From contig NC_088302.1 of assembly GCF_032854445.1 (NCBI RefSeq), positions 9,481,338-9,545,337 on the forward strand: 64,000 nucleotides of DNA, given 5' to 3'. Positions 34,993 through 46,239 of this stretch are shown here, in pieces. Made by a program: the position numbers and the translations under genes. Within the stretch, counting starts at the first letter, position 1; every line of letters starts with the position of its first letter. This stretch comes from Liolophura sinensis (Eukaryota; Mollusca; Polyplacophora; Chitonida; Chitonidae). The notes below the pieces were generated by a model, which saw nothing but the letters and a program-made list of their open reading frames with translations, searched no databases and was not told the DNA's origin.

Positions 34993-35727
34993 CCTGAACC
35001 GTGAACAGTGCATGAAAGAGTATCGTATTGTCTTCAACAAGGCAAACATAAAAAGGATTATTGCTTTTAAATGTGACAGTTTTTTTAAACTGACGTCTTT
35101 AAGATAATATATTGATATATCCACACTGCTTAAGTGCATCTTTCCGAAAGAAACGTTTATTTATGTACAGGACTAGTGTTAAATGCCGTTCTCAAAACTT
35201 TTCTACTGACGCGATATCGATCAGGGATATAAATCTAGTCAGACTCCTCATAGAACTTCACAAAACTGAAACCCACTGAAACTTAAACCCACCCAGACAG
35301 AGGCCGGTGAAACAGGAGTATTCACTACTTTCGCGTTGTGTACATCCGCCACCATTGACAGAAAAACGTAGAAATTTACACCAAGGATGAAACTTTGAAG
35401 CTCCTACCATAAATGCTCCCATTTAACAAGCAGAAAACTACGAAAAAGTTCAGCTAAAAGGAGCAAAAGAGGATTTCATTCGAAATTGTGGAGTGTAGCT
35501 GACGGCACAGGTACGGTCTCGGCGTAGGCTTTTTGTGACTGTCATCATAAGTTCGACCTTTGAAGCCTGTGTGACACCCGTGAATTTGTTTAGCAATTAT
35601 TTCACCACCATATTCTCCAGCTGACGTACAATCAGCATTCAGCAATAAAAATTGCTTTAGGTGTCCATTATGTTTATATTCCTTATATAACGTATGTATA
35701 TCATTTATTAAAAGAAACAATGTTTTC
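34993..35727. other. Intergenic region, no gene recognised
   Basis: No repeat or gene was recognised. The long minus-strand frame at 35454-35936 runs through the following SINE and is not conserved in other copies. Confidence 0.45.
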
Positions 35728-35953
35728 GAAATGACCCAGGAGCCGTTCAACAATGCGGTCGATGTGAGTTCAAGTTCAGCTAATGCTAGCTTCCTATCCG
35801 GCCGTACATGGGAAAGTCTGTCAGCAAACTGCAGATGGTCGTTTGTTTCCCGAGGGCTGTGCCCGGTTTCCTCATACCATAATGCTGGACCAGGTGATAT
35901 AAGTAAAATATTCTTGAGTATGGCGTAAGAAAACAATCAAATAAATAAATCAA
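35728..35953 (+). mobile_element. 5'-truncated SINE
   Basis: It starts at atgacccaggagcc in the head and continues through gtgagttcaagttcagc, the central domain and tattcttgagtatggcgtaa to the AATA tail. Confidence 0.88.
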
Positions 35954-36628
35954 TGACATTGGAGTTACCTGTTCACAATTTTGTGCAAAAGTTACTAATG
36001 GTGGCAGTGATGTTAGGACGCGAGTGGCCTAGGCACTTTAACACCTTTAACATGTATATTTCACTTATTTCACACTTTACTCACGATAGTCTAGTTTTCA
36101 GGCGGTTGAGATTCAAGTGCCCGGCGACCACCTGTCACAGAAACTATAAACCTGTAGTAACAACTGAGCGCTAACTATTTTGTGTCAGTGATCTTGTTGT
36201 TCAGGGAATCAGAAAAACGCTTTATACGACAGTGCCGACTGAACGAGACTGTAGCCTTATTACATCTGGCCCAGGCCTGTGTTTAAATATAATACAATAT
36301 GACGGATGTTTACATGTACCTTGCCATAAAACGAACTTTTGAAACCAAAAATAATTAACATCGATGAAAGAAATGTCTTCCTCTTTTTATCCGTTATTTA
36401 CTTTCTTTAACTTACTATGTTCTATAAGCTCTATCCGTAGATATTATTTCATCAAATAGTAATAGTGATGCTTATTATGTATTCGTGTACACGAAAATTT
36501 AAATTTTTTTTGGGAATTGAATTAAATGTTTATTCATCATACGTAAATGTATGTATAATTACATATCTCGTAAATGGCGGGAATAAAGTCCTGGGGACTT
36601 GTTCTATCCCTGACTCAGTATTATCCAA
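35954..36628. other. Intergenic region, no gene recognised
   Basis: AT-rich, with no recognisable feature up to the AAT run that closes the LINE. Confidence 0.45.
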
Positions 36629-39146
36629 TAATAATAATAATACATGATTGGTGAGGAGCGATAATTATATAACAGTTGTATTAACAAAAAACAAATTTAC
36701 TTGGAAAAAAACTCACATAGAAATGTAACACTACAAAAACCTATGTTAACTATACAATAGGTTGAATATTATTTTGCGTGACACCCTCTGCCTCGTGTAT
36801 TGTATGACTAAAGTGGATCAAATATTGTTAATTAAAAAATCGTTTAATCTGGATTTGAACAAAGACGTGACACTGATTAATTTGAGGTTTGGAGGAAGCC
36901 TATTCCACTCCCTTGGGGCTGATGATATGATGAAATGTGTGGATAGATTTGAAGTTAGAAATGGTACATGGAGATTGAAAGAATAGGATCTGGTTGGGTA
37001 ATGTGAACGTCAGATTGTCTTTTGAACAGCTGTTGAAATTTGTGAGGAAGAGAGGATGATTGGTGAGTGAATTTATGTGCGAGTAGCAAGGATGAGTATC
37101 TGTGTATTTATACAAGTGGGAGGATTTTGAGGTTCTTAAATATTGGAGCCGCATGATCCAGTCTTTGTGAGAAAGTGATGAGGCGGATGATGCGTTTCTG
37201 AAGAATTACTAAGGGATGGAGATGACTCATGTACGTGTTACCCCATAAAACATTGGCACAGGAAAGATAAGGGGATATCAGAGAGTAGTACAAAATAAGC
37301 AGTGTTTTTGTTGTTGACATTTGCTCGAATGTGTTTGATGATACCAATATTTCTGGACACCTTTTTACTAAGTTAATGTGAGATGTCCAAGACAGCCTTG
37401 AATTAAAATAAACTCCCAAGAACTTGTGTTCTTGAAGGCTGCCTATTTCAACGCCATGCAAATATAACGGTGGCATAATTGCCTTATTTTTGGATACATT
37501 TATGTGCACGCATTTTGTTTTACTAATATTAAGGGACAAGCGGTTAGCTGTAATCCAATCGGAAATTTTATGCAACTCTACAGACATAGTGGATATGTCG
37601 GCGCTTGTAGGTGCATAAATGCAGACACTTGCATCATCAGCAAATGATATAAAATCCAGAATATCTGATGATGTTGTGATGCCATTAATATACAATAAAA
37701 ATAATATAGGACCGAGAATGGAGCCCTGGGGAACGCCAAAATTTACCTTTTGACATATTTCCCCCAAAGTGAACTGATTGGGATCGCCAGATAGATAGGC
37801 CCCGAACCATTGAGCGCTGTGAGCTCGAAACCCATATTATTCGAGTTTTTGTAGAAGGATTATGTAGTTGACTGTGTCAAAAGCTTTTGACAGGTCAAGG
37901 AAAGACACGACAGAATGTTGTTTGGCGTCTTTGGCAACTACGAGGTAGTTGTATAGAGTGCACGCCGAGTGGGTAGTAGAGTGCCCATTTCTAAAACCAA
38001 ATTGGTTGGGCGAAATGAAGTCATTAGCTGTCTGAAAATCATTCATCATGAATGGGCTATATCTGAACATAATGTTCAAGGGCGATGACTATTTTTTCCA
38101 TTAGTTTGTTCTGACTAGGTAATATTGAGATAGGACGGTAGTTTGTGATGTCATTGGCGTCACCACATTTAAAGATGGGGGTGATTTTTGCAGATTTCAA
38201 CGAAGGCGGCATACAACCCGACATAAGGGACAAATTAACTGTTTGTGCAAGGGGAGTTTAAATATCTTTTGCAACAAGTTTGAGATCAGACATACAAATG
38301 TCATCTAAGCCTGGAGCTGATGACCTAAACTGTGCATAGCGGTTTGAACAAGACCAAGCGAGACAGGAGAAAATTGAAAGTTTTCTTCTACAGGCTCACC
38401 TAGAAAATCTGAAAAATGTTTAGGGCTTGGGGTTATCTTAGCATCAAGACTGGAAGCAATAGTAAAAAAAGTCATTAAATCTATTAAAAATAACGCTTTT
38501 ATTTGAAACAGATAACCCATCAATATTAAAAAATTTAGGCATGTTTTTGCATTTACCACGTCCTATGAGATCATTCAATCCGTTTATCTCGGGAGGCAGA
38601 ATATAAAGTGTAGCCTGGCATAGAATATAAGCATTCGGTTAACGGGCTGAGCCAACTTTCCGAAAATCCAAGGATTGAAAAGTTAAGATTGAGAGAATGG
38701 ATAAATCATGTTATTTCGTCAAAATTCTTTGCTAAGCTACAGGCATTTAAATGAAAGGTTCAAATCTGATTTTAATTGTCATAATCGAGGGTTTCTAGGT
38801 GTTGAGTAAAACTTTAAGGGCTATGGTAGTTGGACAGGTGAGAGTCTAAATTACCCCAGTAGGCAATTTCATGTCCGTTGTCATCAATATGTGTTTTAGA
38901 TGCATCATAGTCATTCAGTTCAGTTGGATTGAAGCACATCTCGTCAATAATATCAAGATTATATGTTGGGACCGTGGACGAGGCAGTTGATGATGAAGTA
39001 GGTGTTGTGTAGAGAACATCATGGAATGGCAGGTGGGAGAATGAATTGTGAGGTGGAACAGGCATAAAAGAATCTGTGTCATTACCCATATTTAGTTGAG
39101 TAGTATGCGAATGATTCTGTACAATTATTCCACATAAAAAAACCAA
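36629..39146 (-). mobile_element. Decayed LINE, ORF2 with reverse transcriptase
   Basis: The minus strand encodes a non-LTR reverse transcriptase, best kept at 37108-37767. Finger motifs SPNQFGFRNGHSTTHS and FLDLSKAFDT lie at 37837-38079, followed by GVPQGSILGP and the catalytic FADD box near 37630-37760, then thumb and C-terminal segments to about 36880. The linker with PGLDDI lies near 38310. The end at 36629-36643 is an AAT run, which on the minus strand is an ATT-repeat 3' tail. A stop (TAA) separates the 37837 and 37767 frames, frames change near 38080 and 38290, and the endonuclease expected upstream of 38580 is absent. An N-terminal-like piece at 38814-39146 suggests an internal deletion. 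It belongs to the Jockey/CR1/L2-type LINE group; I cannot fix the clade. It is inactive. Confidence 0.88.
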
Positions 39147-39899
39147 GATGAGTGTTAATTAAAGGTGTAAGGTACACATAGAGAAGTAATATATTTAAAA
39201 AAATACTTAATGAATACAAAGAAAGTGAAAAGCCGATTTGTAAAAGAGCCACAATATATACGTAAAAGACAAAAATTAACCATAGGGTTGTGTAGGATTT
39301 TCTACAAGTCACACGACAAGGTAAGTGGATGTAATTAACATGAGGTGTCAACATAGTCCATGCAGTGTTGGTGGATATAATGATAAGATGCTGTGGGTTA
39401 AAACGCGTGCACGCACTGTGGCTGTGACACGGGGGTCACGAGCAGTGTCATGGCACAATTCATAAAGGGTCAGGCCGGTTTTCACTGCACAGAGTCTTTC
39501 AGTAAGAACTTGTGAAAGGAGTATGAAAGCAGCGTGCATGCAAACTAGATTTTAAGAAAGTGTGGTGTGCTATATTTAGGGAGCTACCGACGGCTACACT
39601 ATACCACCAGGCAATGCAACAGGCGTTCATGGGTACACATACACTTGCCTACTTCAGGGTAATTCTGTATGTATATAGCTCTATTACATGAACATATACA
39701 TATACAGTTAAGATAAAATATACAGAGAAAATACACCGTTCAAGGCAAGTGTTAAAATTAGAACATGGCATGTACATGTAAGATGCAACTGCGCATTATC
39801 CAATATATGCTGATTAACATGCAGCTGCACATTGTCTAGAGTTACTAATTGGGAAACGAAGGGAGGGGGCATATGTTTGGATACTATGCGAGCGACTCG
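39147..39899. other. Spacer between LINE ORF2 and ORF1 pieces
   Basis: It has short minus-strand frames without a recognisable domain. It could be the ORF1-ORF2 junction of the LINE with later insertions. Confidence 0.35.
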
Positions 39900-40328
39900 C
39901 TAGTTCTCGGGGACAGACACTCCCTTATTGTCAAGAAACAGTTTCCCTCGCGCAAAACACACCTTTTCCCCTTCCATGTATTATCTGCTCATCAGATCCC
40001 TAGCATTGTTCTTTCGACGCCTGTCTTCGGGGGCCAGATCTTCAGTCACAAATAAAGATGAATCTTTCAGAAGTTCCCTGGCCTTAAATAAAACTTCTCT
40101 TCGCTGGGGACGCTACAAGAATTTAGCCAAAATATGGCGATTTTGACCCTCTCTTTGTTTTTGCACACGGTGTGCGTTTACCATATTAATGTCCTTCAGT
40201 TCCAGCTTGTCTTCAATAACAGACTTTACAATCTGGAAAGCATTTTCATCAATTCCTTCGAAACGTAAATTATATGTATGGCTAGCGTAACTTCTCTTCA
40301 CTGAACATTGCTGAGCGCTGCTGGGCAC
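39900..40328 (-). mobile_element. LINE ORF1 fragment (L1-type RNA-binding protein)
   Basis: The minus strand reads NLRFEGIDENAFQIVKSVIE then INMVNAHRVQKQ and RHILAKFL, which matches the RRM-type part of LINE ORF1 proteins. After one in-frame TAG it continues with REEVLFKARELLKDSSLFVT, EDLAPEDRRRKNNARDLMSR, a second stop and EGEKVCFARGKLFLDNKG, the usual C-terminal part, ending at TAG 39900-39902. There is no frame change, only two nonsense codons. It lies upstream of the ORF2 remnant on the same strand, so it may be part of the same element. Confidence 0.8.
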
Positions 40329-41927
40329 TGCCGGAGCTCCACAAAAAACACGTCCTCACTCAAGCATGCTCCCGTCGACTTGATGTGATATATTACCAGA
40401 TAGAGCACAGGTTTGCGTATATGGCACTTTGTAGCGTTTACAAAATGTTGTAACAGTGTACTGACATAGAATCCATTCATTAATTCAAACTTTACTTTGT
40501 CGGGGATCTCAGACAACTAACCAGAGGGAAATATATACAAGATATTAATCATATAAAATAAAATTAATGTAAATATGAGTATTTCTGTCACTGTTAGTTC
40601 TGTTGTCAGGAATAATCAACTCCTACATGTAGATTGCAGACTGCAATACATATAAACGGATGGTATGATGATACACTGGTCTCTTTCGAATATGTCTAAC
40701 TAGACTAACGATGAAAGTATACATTGATAAAGATATCAAGTTAATCAGAAAAAAAAAGAACTCCGCATGGCTTAAAACGAGCACAAAATGACAGAAATTC
40801 ATAGCTTTTTTCTCCACAATATTTTGTAAGAACAACCAAAGTTCCATTCAGAAATAGGATTTACCAGGATGTTGAGAATAAGCTACACCTGAACATAATG
40901 TTCAAGGGCGATGACTCGTGATATACTGAGTGTTGAATCGGGCATTACCTCCCCTTGAGTTTGATTTAAGACGCTAATCTTCCAAGGAGGAGAATGGATT
41001 GCAAACAAACAACCGGGTTCCATTGAAAAGAAGGTGCTAACATTCACACTCATAAGCCTACACGTATGTAAGATTTAATTATTTGCAATCTAACGAACGG
41101 ATTTAGCAGCAACTGTTTGAAATATTTGTGGTAATTTAGGTTTAAATATGAGCGCAAATAATGTTGAAACTGTTCTAACTTACTCTCCTGAGTTAAACTG
41201 TATGCCTCCAATGTAAAGGTCGTGCTATATTCACTCCCAAAACAATAAAAAAATCTATTCTTTTCTGAAATATGTATTTTACAGCCACAATGTCCAGCCA
41301 AACGTCTTTACACGGACCAGTTAGTCAGAACACATATGGGGGAATGTGGCTTATGCCTGCAAAAACTTGGAGTCTTTTTGTAGACTAATCTTGGTTCGTT
41401 TTCATTGCTTTCATGTTCTTGTGTATTAAATGTAATGACAAATCACCGTTTAAGTTATCCCAGATCACTAATGTCTAATAAATTGTCATTAACATCACGA
41501 CGTTTTTACCTTTTATGCCAAGGAGCAAGGGTGTATATTAGATATAAGCAATTTAAACCTTTACATAAACATTTAAATGATGTGGTCATTTCGTCCGGAA
41601 TAGATGTAAGAAAGCTGTGAAAAGTGCTTGTGTAATCATTTCGCGTGCTTCCCATTATAATGAGACAGAAGGGAGTGGCTGTGAGGATTTTGTGATGTTT
41701 TAGCTGATCAGCTTTCATCAACTTTCATTAAAGTCAAAGGCAACAAAGTCTTCTTCAGTTTATCTAGATACTAGATTACCATTAAATGGTTTCGTTGTTC
41801 GCTGAGTTGCCTGAATTTGTTCACGTCAAGATCTATAGCATTGCATAGTAGTGCCGTTTTCTAGAACCCGTGTGATATTTGACTTTCTCAATAAATGTCA
41901 TAAGCTATTGCATAAAAATCTTGTGTG
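40329..41927. other. Intergenic region with a 28-base exact repeat of the LINE
   Basis: At 40888-40915 the sequence ctgaacataatgttcaaggg cgatgact is identical to 38063-38090 inside the LINE. The frame at 40298-40516 may be a further N-terminal piece of LINE ORF1, but I cannot support that. No host gene is seen. Confidence 0.45.
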
Positions 41928-41934
41928 TCAATTG

Positions 41935-42905
41935 GTATTCATAATACCAATGAATGTCCTCATAGTCATAATCAGACTGTGAGAAGTGGATGTCTGCATA
42001 ATGAGACTGCGAGGAGTGGTTACATTCATAATAAGACTCTGAGGAATGGATGACTTCATAATGAGACTGTGGGCAGTGGATGTCTGCATAATGAGACTGT
42101 GGGCAGTGGATGTCTGCATAATGAGACTGTGAGAAATGGATGTCTGCATAATGAGACTGTGAGAAGTGGATGTCTGCATAATGAGACTGTGGGCAGTGGA
42201 TGTCTGCATAATGAGACTGTGGGCAGTGGATGTCTGCATAATGAGACTGTGAGAAGTGGATGTCTGCATAATGAGACTGTGAGAAGTGGATGTCTGCATA
42301 ATCAGACTGCGAGGAGTGGTTACATTCATAATAAGACTCTGAGGAATGGATGACTTCATAATGAGACTGTGAGGGGTGAATGTCTTCACAATGAGACTGT
42401 GCGAAGTGGATGATTTTATTATGAGACTGTGAGGAGTGGGCGTCTTCATAATGAGACTGCGAGAAGTGGATGACTTTATAATGAGACTGTGAATAGTAGA
42501 ATCCTTCTTAATGAGACTGCAAGGAGTGAATGTCTTTATGATGAGACTGTGAAGAGTAGGTGTCTTCATAATGAGACTGTGAGGAGCGGATATCTTCATA
42601 ATGAGACAGAGAGGTGAGTGTCTTCATAATGAGACTGAGAGGAGTGGATGCCTCCATATTGAGAATGTGAGGAGCGAATGTCTTAATAATGATATTGTGA
42701 GGAGTGAATGTCTTCATAATGAGACTGTGAGGAATGGATGTCTTCATAATGATATTGTGAGGAGTGAATGTCTTCATAATGAGATTGTGAGGAATGGATG
42801 TCTTCATAATGATATTGTGAGGAGTGAATGTCTTCATAATGAGACTGTGAAGACAGAAAGGTCTCACAGTGATATTGTGAAGAGTGGATGCTACCATAAA
42901 GAAAA
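41935..42905. repeat. Minisatellite, 30-bp unit, about 32 copies
   Basis: The unit is about atgagactgtgagaagtgga then tgtctgcata. Copies with gggcagtgga and gagaagtgga alternate in pairs between about 42060 and 42300, so 60-bp and longer blocks have been duplicated. From about 42600 a variant (tcttcataatgatattgtga) dominates. The 30-bp period leaves long frames open on both strands (223 codons minus at 41928-42599, 112 codons plus at 42601-42939) with repeats such as LIMQTSTSHS and GSGCLHNETV. These are read as consequences of the period. Confidence 0.95.
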
Positions 42906-43417
42906 TGATGTTATGCCTATAAAACAGAGGAGTGGATGAGTTTATGAAGAGTAGTGGTATCATAATGAAACGCACAGGATGAAATATGATCTGTGGACGT
43001 CAAAATAATTGATCCGTGAGAAGTGGGTATCTTGATAAAGGGTCTGTTAGGGTGGTTATCACAATCATAACACTGAGAAAAGATGTCGTCTGAAAAAGGC
43101 CGTGTGGATATAAAGGACTGCACTGCAAATATTAACTACTCATGAAATGCATGTATAAATACACACGCATGAATGCGCAAACGCCTTGCTGTTTCATTTG
43201 AACGCAGACGTCTTATCCATAAACCCGATTACGTGTATATGGTGGGACTATAGACGCATAGATATTTGTTAAAACATAAGCTGACATCCTTTTGATAACA
43301 GTAACGTTTTCAGTAAATCACTCCAACGTTTTCTCCAACGTTTTATAGGAAAACACGTGACATGTCTACTACAGTGATGTGATGATGGAGTCATCATAAA
43401 ATGAGACTTTGTCGCGA
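42906..43417. other. Intergenic region, no gene recognised
   Basis: The first 150 bases contain faint outlying copies of the 30-bp unit. Nothing else is recognised. Confidence 0.45.
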
Positions 43418-43552
43418 AACAATGACCCAAGAGCCTCTAACCCATGCGATTGCCGTGAGTTCAAGTCCAGCTCCTCTTGCCTTCCTCTCCGATCGCACTG
43501 TCGAACCTGCGGATCTTTCTGGGTGTTCACCGGCCTCTACCCAGTTTCCAGG
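43418..43552 (+). mobile_element. SINE fragment, both ends missing
   Basis: It has aatgacccaagagcctctaa, gtgagttcaagtccagctcc and cctgcggat blocks in SINE order, with a deletion in the middle and no 3' tail. Confidence 0.78.
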
Positions 43553-43849
43553 CAGAGCTCGGTGGAAAACCACGACTATCCGCAGCCATAGTGATTTTAA
43601 ATGGAGTGTTTAGCATCTTAATGTTACGGTTATGAGGGAATATTATAGTAAAGTAATACGAACGGGTACGTCACAGTGAGTGACCAGCAGGAGACAGGTA
43701 CATGAAGTGAGGGCTCAATACCGGCCTACGCAAAGGCCCATTACAGCGTTTCCGAGCGTATGGGTGTATAAAAACCAGGCTTAGCTGTGGGGCTTGTAAG
43801 GTCGTTGGGGTCTATGTATCAGCATTACATGTGATTGTGAAGGTTGCAT

Positions 43850-43960
43850 AAAGTAATTTTAAGGTCTGAATGTTAACATAATTTTAGATGGAGGTCTGGA
43901 TGTTAACATAATGTTACATTGAGGTCTGGATGTCAACATAATGTAATTTTGAGATCCGGG
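43850..43960. repeat. Short tandem array, about 33-bp unit, 3-4 copies
   Basis: The unit is about gaggtctggatgttaacata then atgttacatt. It is diverged. Confidence 0.7.
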
Positions 43961-44339
43961 GAGTCAGCATTCTGTCACGACGAGAGGTGCTTCACCCATG
44001 GATGTGTTGCTCCAAAATTTCATGACATAGGCTGTACACGCCTTTTTTAATATTTGTGGATCAGTAATTGGTAATTTGTCAGAAACGTTGAACTTCCTCA
44101 TCTGTCTGTATTCACTCCTTTACGTTGGCCTGATACGGTGTATACTCAGTTTCAGCACATCAACTATTGTGTGCTTGTTGTGTTGATTCGTATTTACATC
44201 AGGTAAAATGTCAGGTATATCACTGGATACTAGAAATTGAGTATGTAGAATCTACAAAATGATGCCGTTAAAAAAACTGCTGAAATCGCGAGTTCGAATC
44301 CAGATCCCGGATTTTTATTCATTGATTTATTACGTGGCA
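43961..44339. other. Intergenic region, no gene recognised
   Basis: No coding or repeat signal could be supported. Confidence 0.4.
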
Positions 44340-44607
44340 GGGGCCTCCGTGGCTCTGTCGGTTAGCGCGCTAGCGCAGCGTAATGACCCAGAAGCCTCTC
44401 ACCAATGCGGTCGCTGTGAGTTCAAGTCCAGCCCATGCTGGCTTCCTCTTCGGCCGTACGTGGGAAGGTCTGACAGCAACCTGCGGATGGTCGTCGGTTT
44501 CCCCCGGGCTCTGCCCGGTTTCGACCCACCATAATGCTGGTCACCGTCGTATAAGTGAAATATTCTTGAGTACTGCGTAAAACACAAATCAAATAAATAA
44601 ATAAATA
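44340..44607 (+). mobile_element. Full-length SINE
   Basis: Complete head (ggggcctccgtggctctgtc), central and 3' domains and AATA tail, very similar to the copy at 5809. The flanks tacgtggca (44331-44339) and taagtggca (44609-44617) are a probable short target-site duplication with one mismatch. Confidence 0.92.
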
Positions 44608-45872
44608 GTAAGTGGCACGAGCTAAATTCTAGGCCTGTCCGGTTTCCACCATCCATTAAAAAGGATCATCGTGGTATTAACTAAACAATCTTCATCACCA
44701 ATAAAATAAACATAAATCCATTAAGGAAACGCTGTAACGTTTTTGTTAAAAAAAACTTTGTTTATAAATTCTGTGATAAGGCCCAGATTAATGGGTTAAA
44801 GTGACGTTAAATCGCACTAGAACACCGAGCGGTTATCTTTGAGGGAATGGATGATTAAGTCTATATGTCGCCTGATTACTCGTCTGAGCTATGCACTGCC
44901 GCATTATCACGTAAATGAATCAAATGACTAATGGTTTCCGACAGAATAGTCAGGCTAATAAAGTCACCAAAAGGGACAATTAAAGCTACAGAACGAACTA
45001 ACGCGTTTAAAGTTAATTAATCTCTATAGCAAAAGAAAGTTGAAAACTTTCTCACTTTGACATTCTGTTTGTATAGACACTGAGATGTCTGGGACTAATC
45101 CGATAGATTACCAGTACAGGCCACTGAAAGCGCGTAAGCATAAGTGTTTAAGACGGCCCGACTTGTCGGATTACAGTTGAGGTTATCTCAGCAGTCTATT
45201 ACTCTTGAAGTAGTGCAGTACATAGGCTGGGGGCTCGCCTGTCGTTCTCTGCGGTTCCCCTTAAGCGACAGAGCCGATGTGTGACGGGTACCGGTGTAAG
45301 TTACTCCACTGTTATTCACAAACATGTTCCCTACGTCCCAACTCGCCACTCGTGACAAAAATAAACGTATTGAGTACAAGACATTCAGGTCAAATTGATG
45401 GCTAGATTGGTGAGGTGCCAGCAATTCGATGCGTGCCACGGTATGCATTACCCCTCTAGGGTGTGCGACACGGGGCGGTGCCCAAGCCCTCTCCAAGGCA
45501 AAGACGCCCGCAGAATGAACTGAACACGCTCTACCAATCCGCTATTCACCGCCGCTGGCGGAAAGTAGCTTTATAGTTCGTGGCGATTGGCGTAGGCTTA
45601 CATTAGACAGAGCGTCAGCCGGAGTTTAAGCGGCTGTCAGGCTGCTCGGATATAGAGCCGCTAGAGTGAGGGGCCCTATATATTCAACTGACGCGATACA
45701 GCCTGTAGTCAGTTCAACTCGCCAGCTTGTACAGGCGGGAGCAACCAACAGGGGAATCAGCAGATGTCTGGCCAGTAGAATAGAAGGTCTAAAGCGATGT
45801 CTGTGTATCCCCGTGGCTTCGCTATACAGTGAAGGGAAACGGAAGGTGAGCGTATCGTGTGTCCACGATTAG
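44608..45872. other. Region before the GAS1-like gene, probable regulatory DNA
   Basis: From about 45100 the sequence is richer in G and C than the rest of the window. A 102-codon minus-strand frame at 45188-45496 looks protein-like in parts but is not recognised. No TATA box or other core element is convincing. Confidence 0.4.
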
Positions 45873-46097
45873 TATGCAGTTTACACAGGCGAAGGGCTGG
45901 CCTGTTGCTGTGAGTACATCCAGGCAGCTAACTTCATAAGAGAAGATTTGCTAGAGGATACGAGAGTTTGTGAACTCGGTCGTGATGTGCGAAAAAAACG
46001 TCGAGACAGAGCTGAGAACGTTGAAGAGTTGGTAAGAGCCGGGGAAGACAAGCGAAGTGAACCAGCTAAGTATGTTTTCACCGAGCGCGGCAACTAG
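45873..46097 (+). CDS. Possible short terminal exon, unknown protein
   Basis: A frame of 74 codons follows ccacgattag, a possible acceptor, and ends at TAG 46095-46097. The product is highly charged with a coil-like middle (EYIQAANFIREDLLEDTRVC then RDVRKKRRDRAENVEELVRA) and no ATG near its start. It ends 142 bases before the GAS1-like ATG. It could be the last exon of an upstream gene, part of the 5' leader of the GAS1-like transcript, or chance. No family is recognised. Confidence 0.3.
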   Translation, partial: YAVYTGEGLACCCEYIQAANFIREDLLEDTRVCELGRDVRKKRRDRAENVEELVRAGEDKRSEPAKYVFTERGN

Positions 46098-46239
46098 CTG
46101 CAAGATTCACGGGGGATTCACGTAAGGGATAGAGTGCAAACAGAGCCAGAACCTCTGGTCCGTCCCTGAGCTGGACATCAACAAACCGAGAAAGTGTAGC
46201 TAACGGGTCGCGTTTATCGGCCTACTAGCGTCCACCCGT

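Noticed and set aside
41928-42599. 223-codon minus-strand frame
   Set aside because: It exists because the 30-bp unit has no stop in that frame; the opposite strand is equally open.
41935-42905. Regular 30-bp repeats resembling a CRISPR array
   Set aside because: The repeats are head-to-tail without unique spacers, and the DNA is animal.
45188-45496. 102-codon minus-strand frame
   Set aside because: Parts look protein-like, but I cannot name a family and there is no supporting gene structure.
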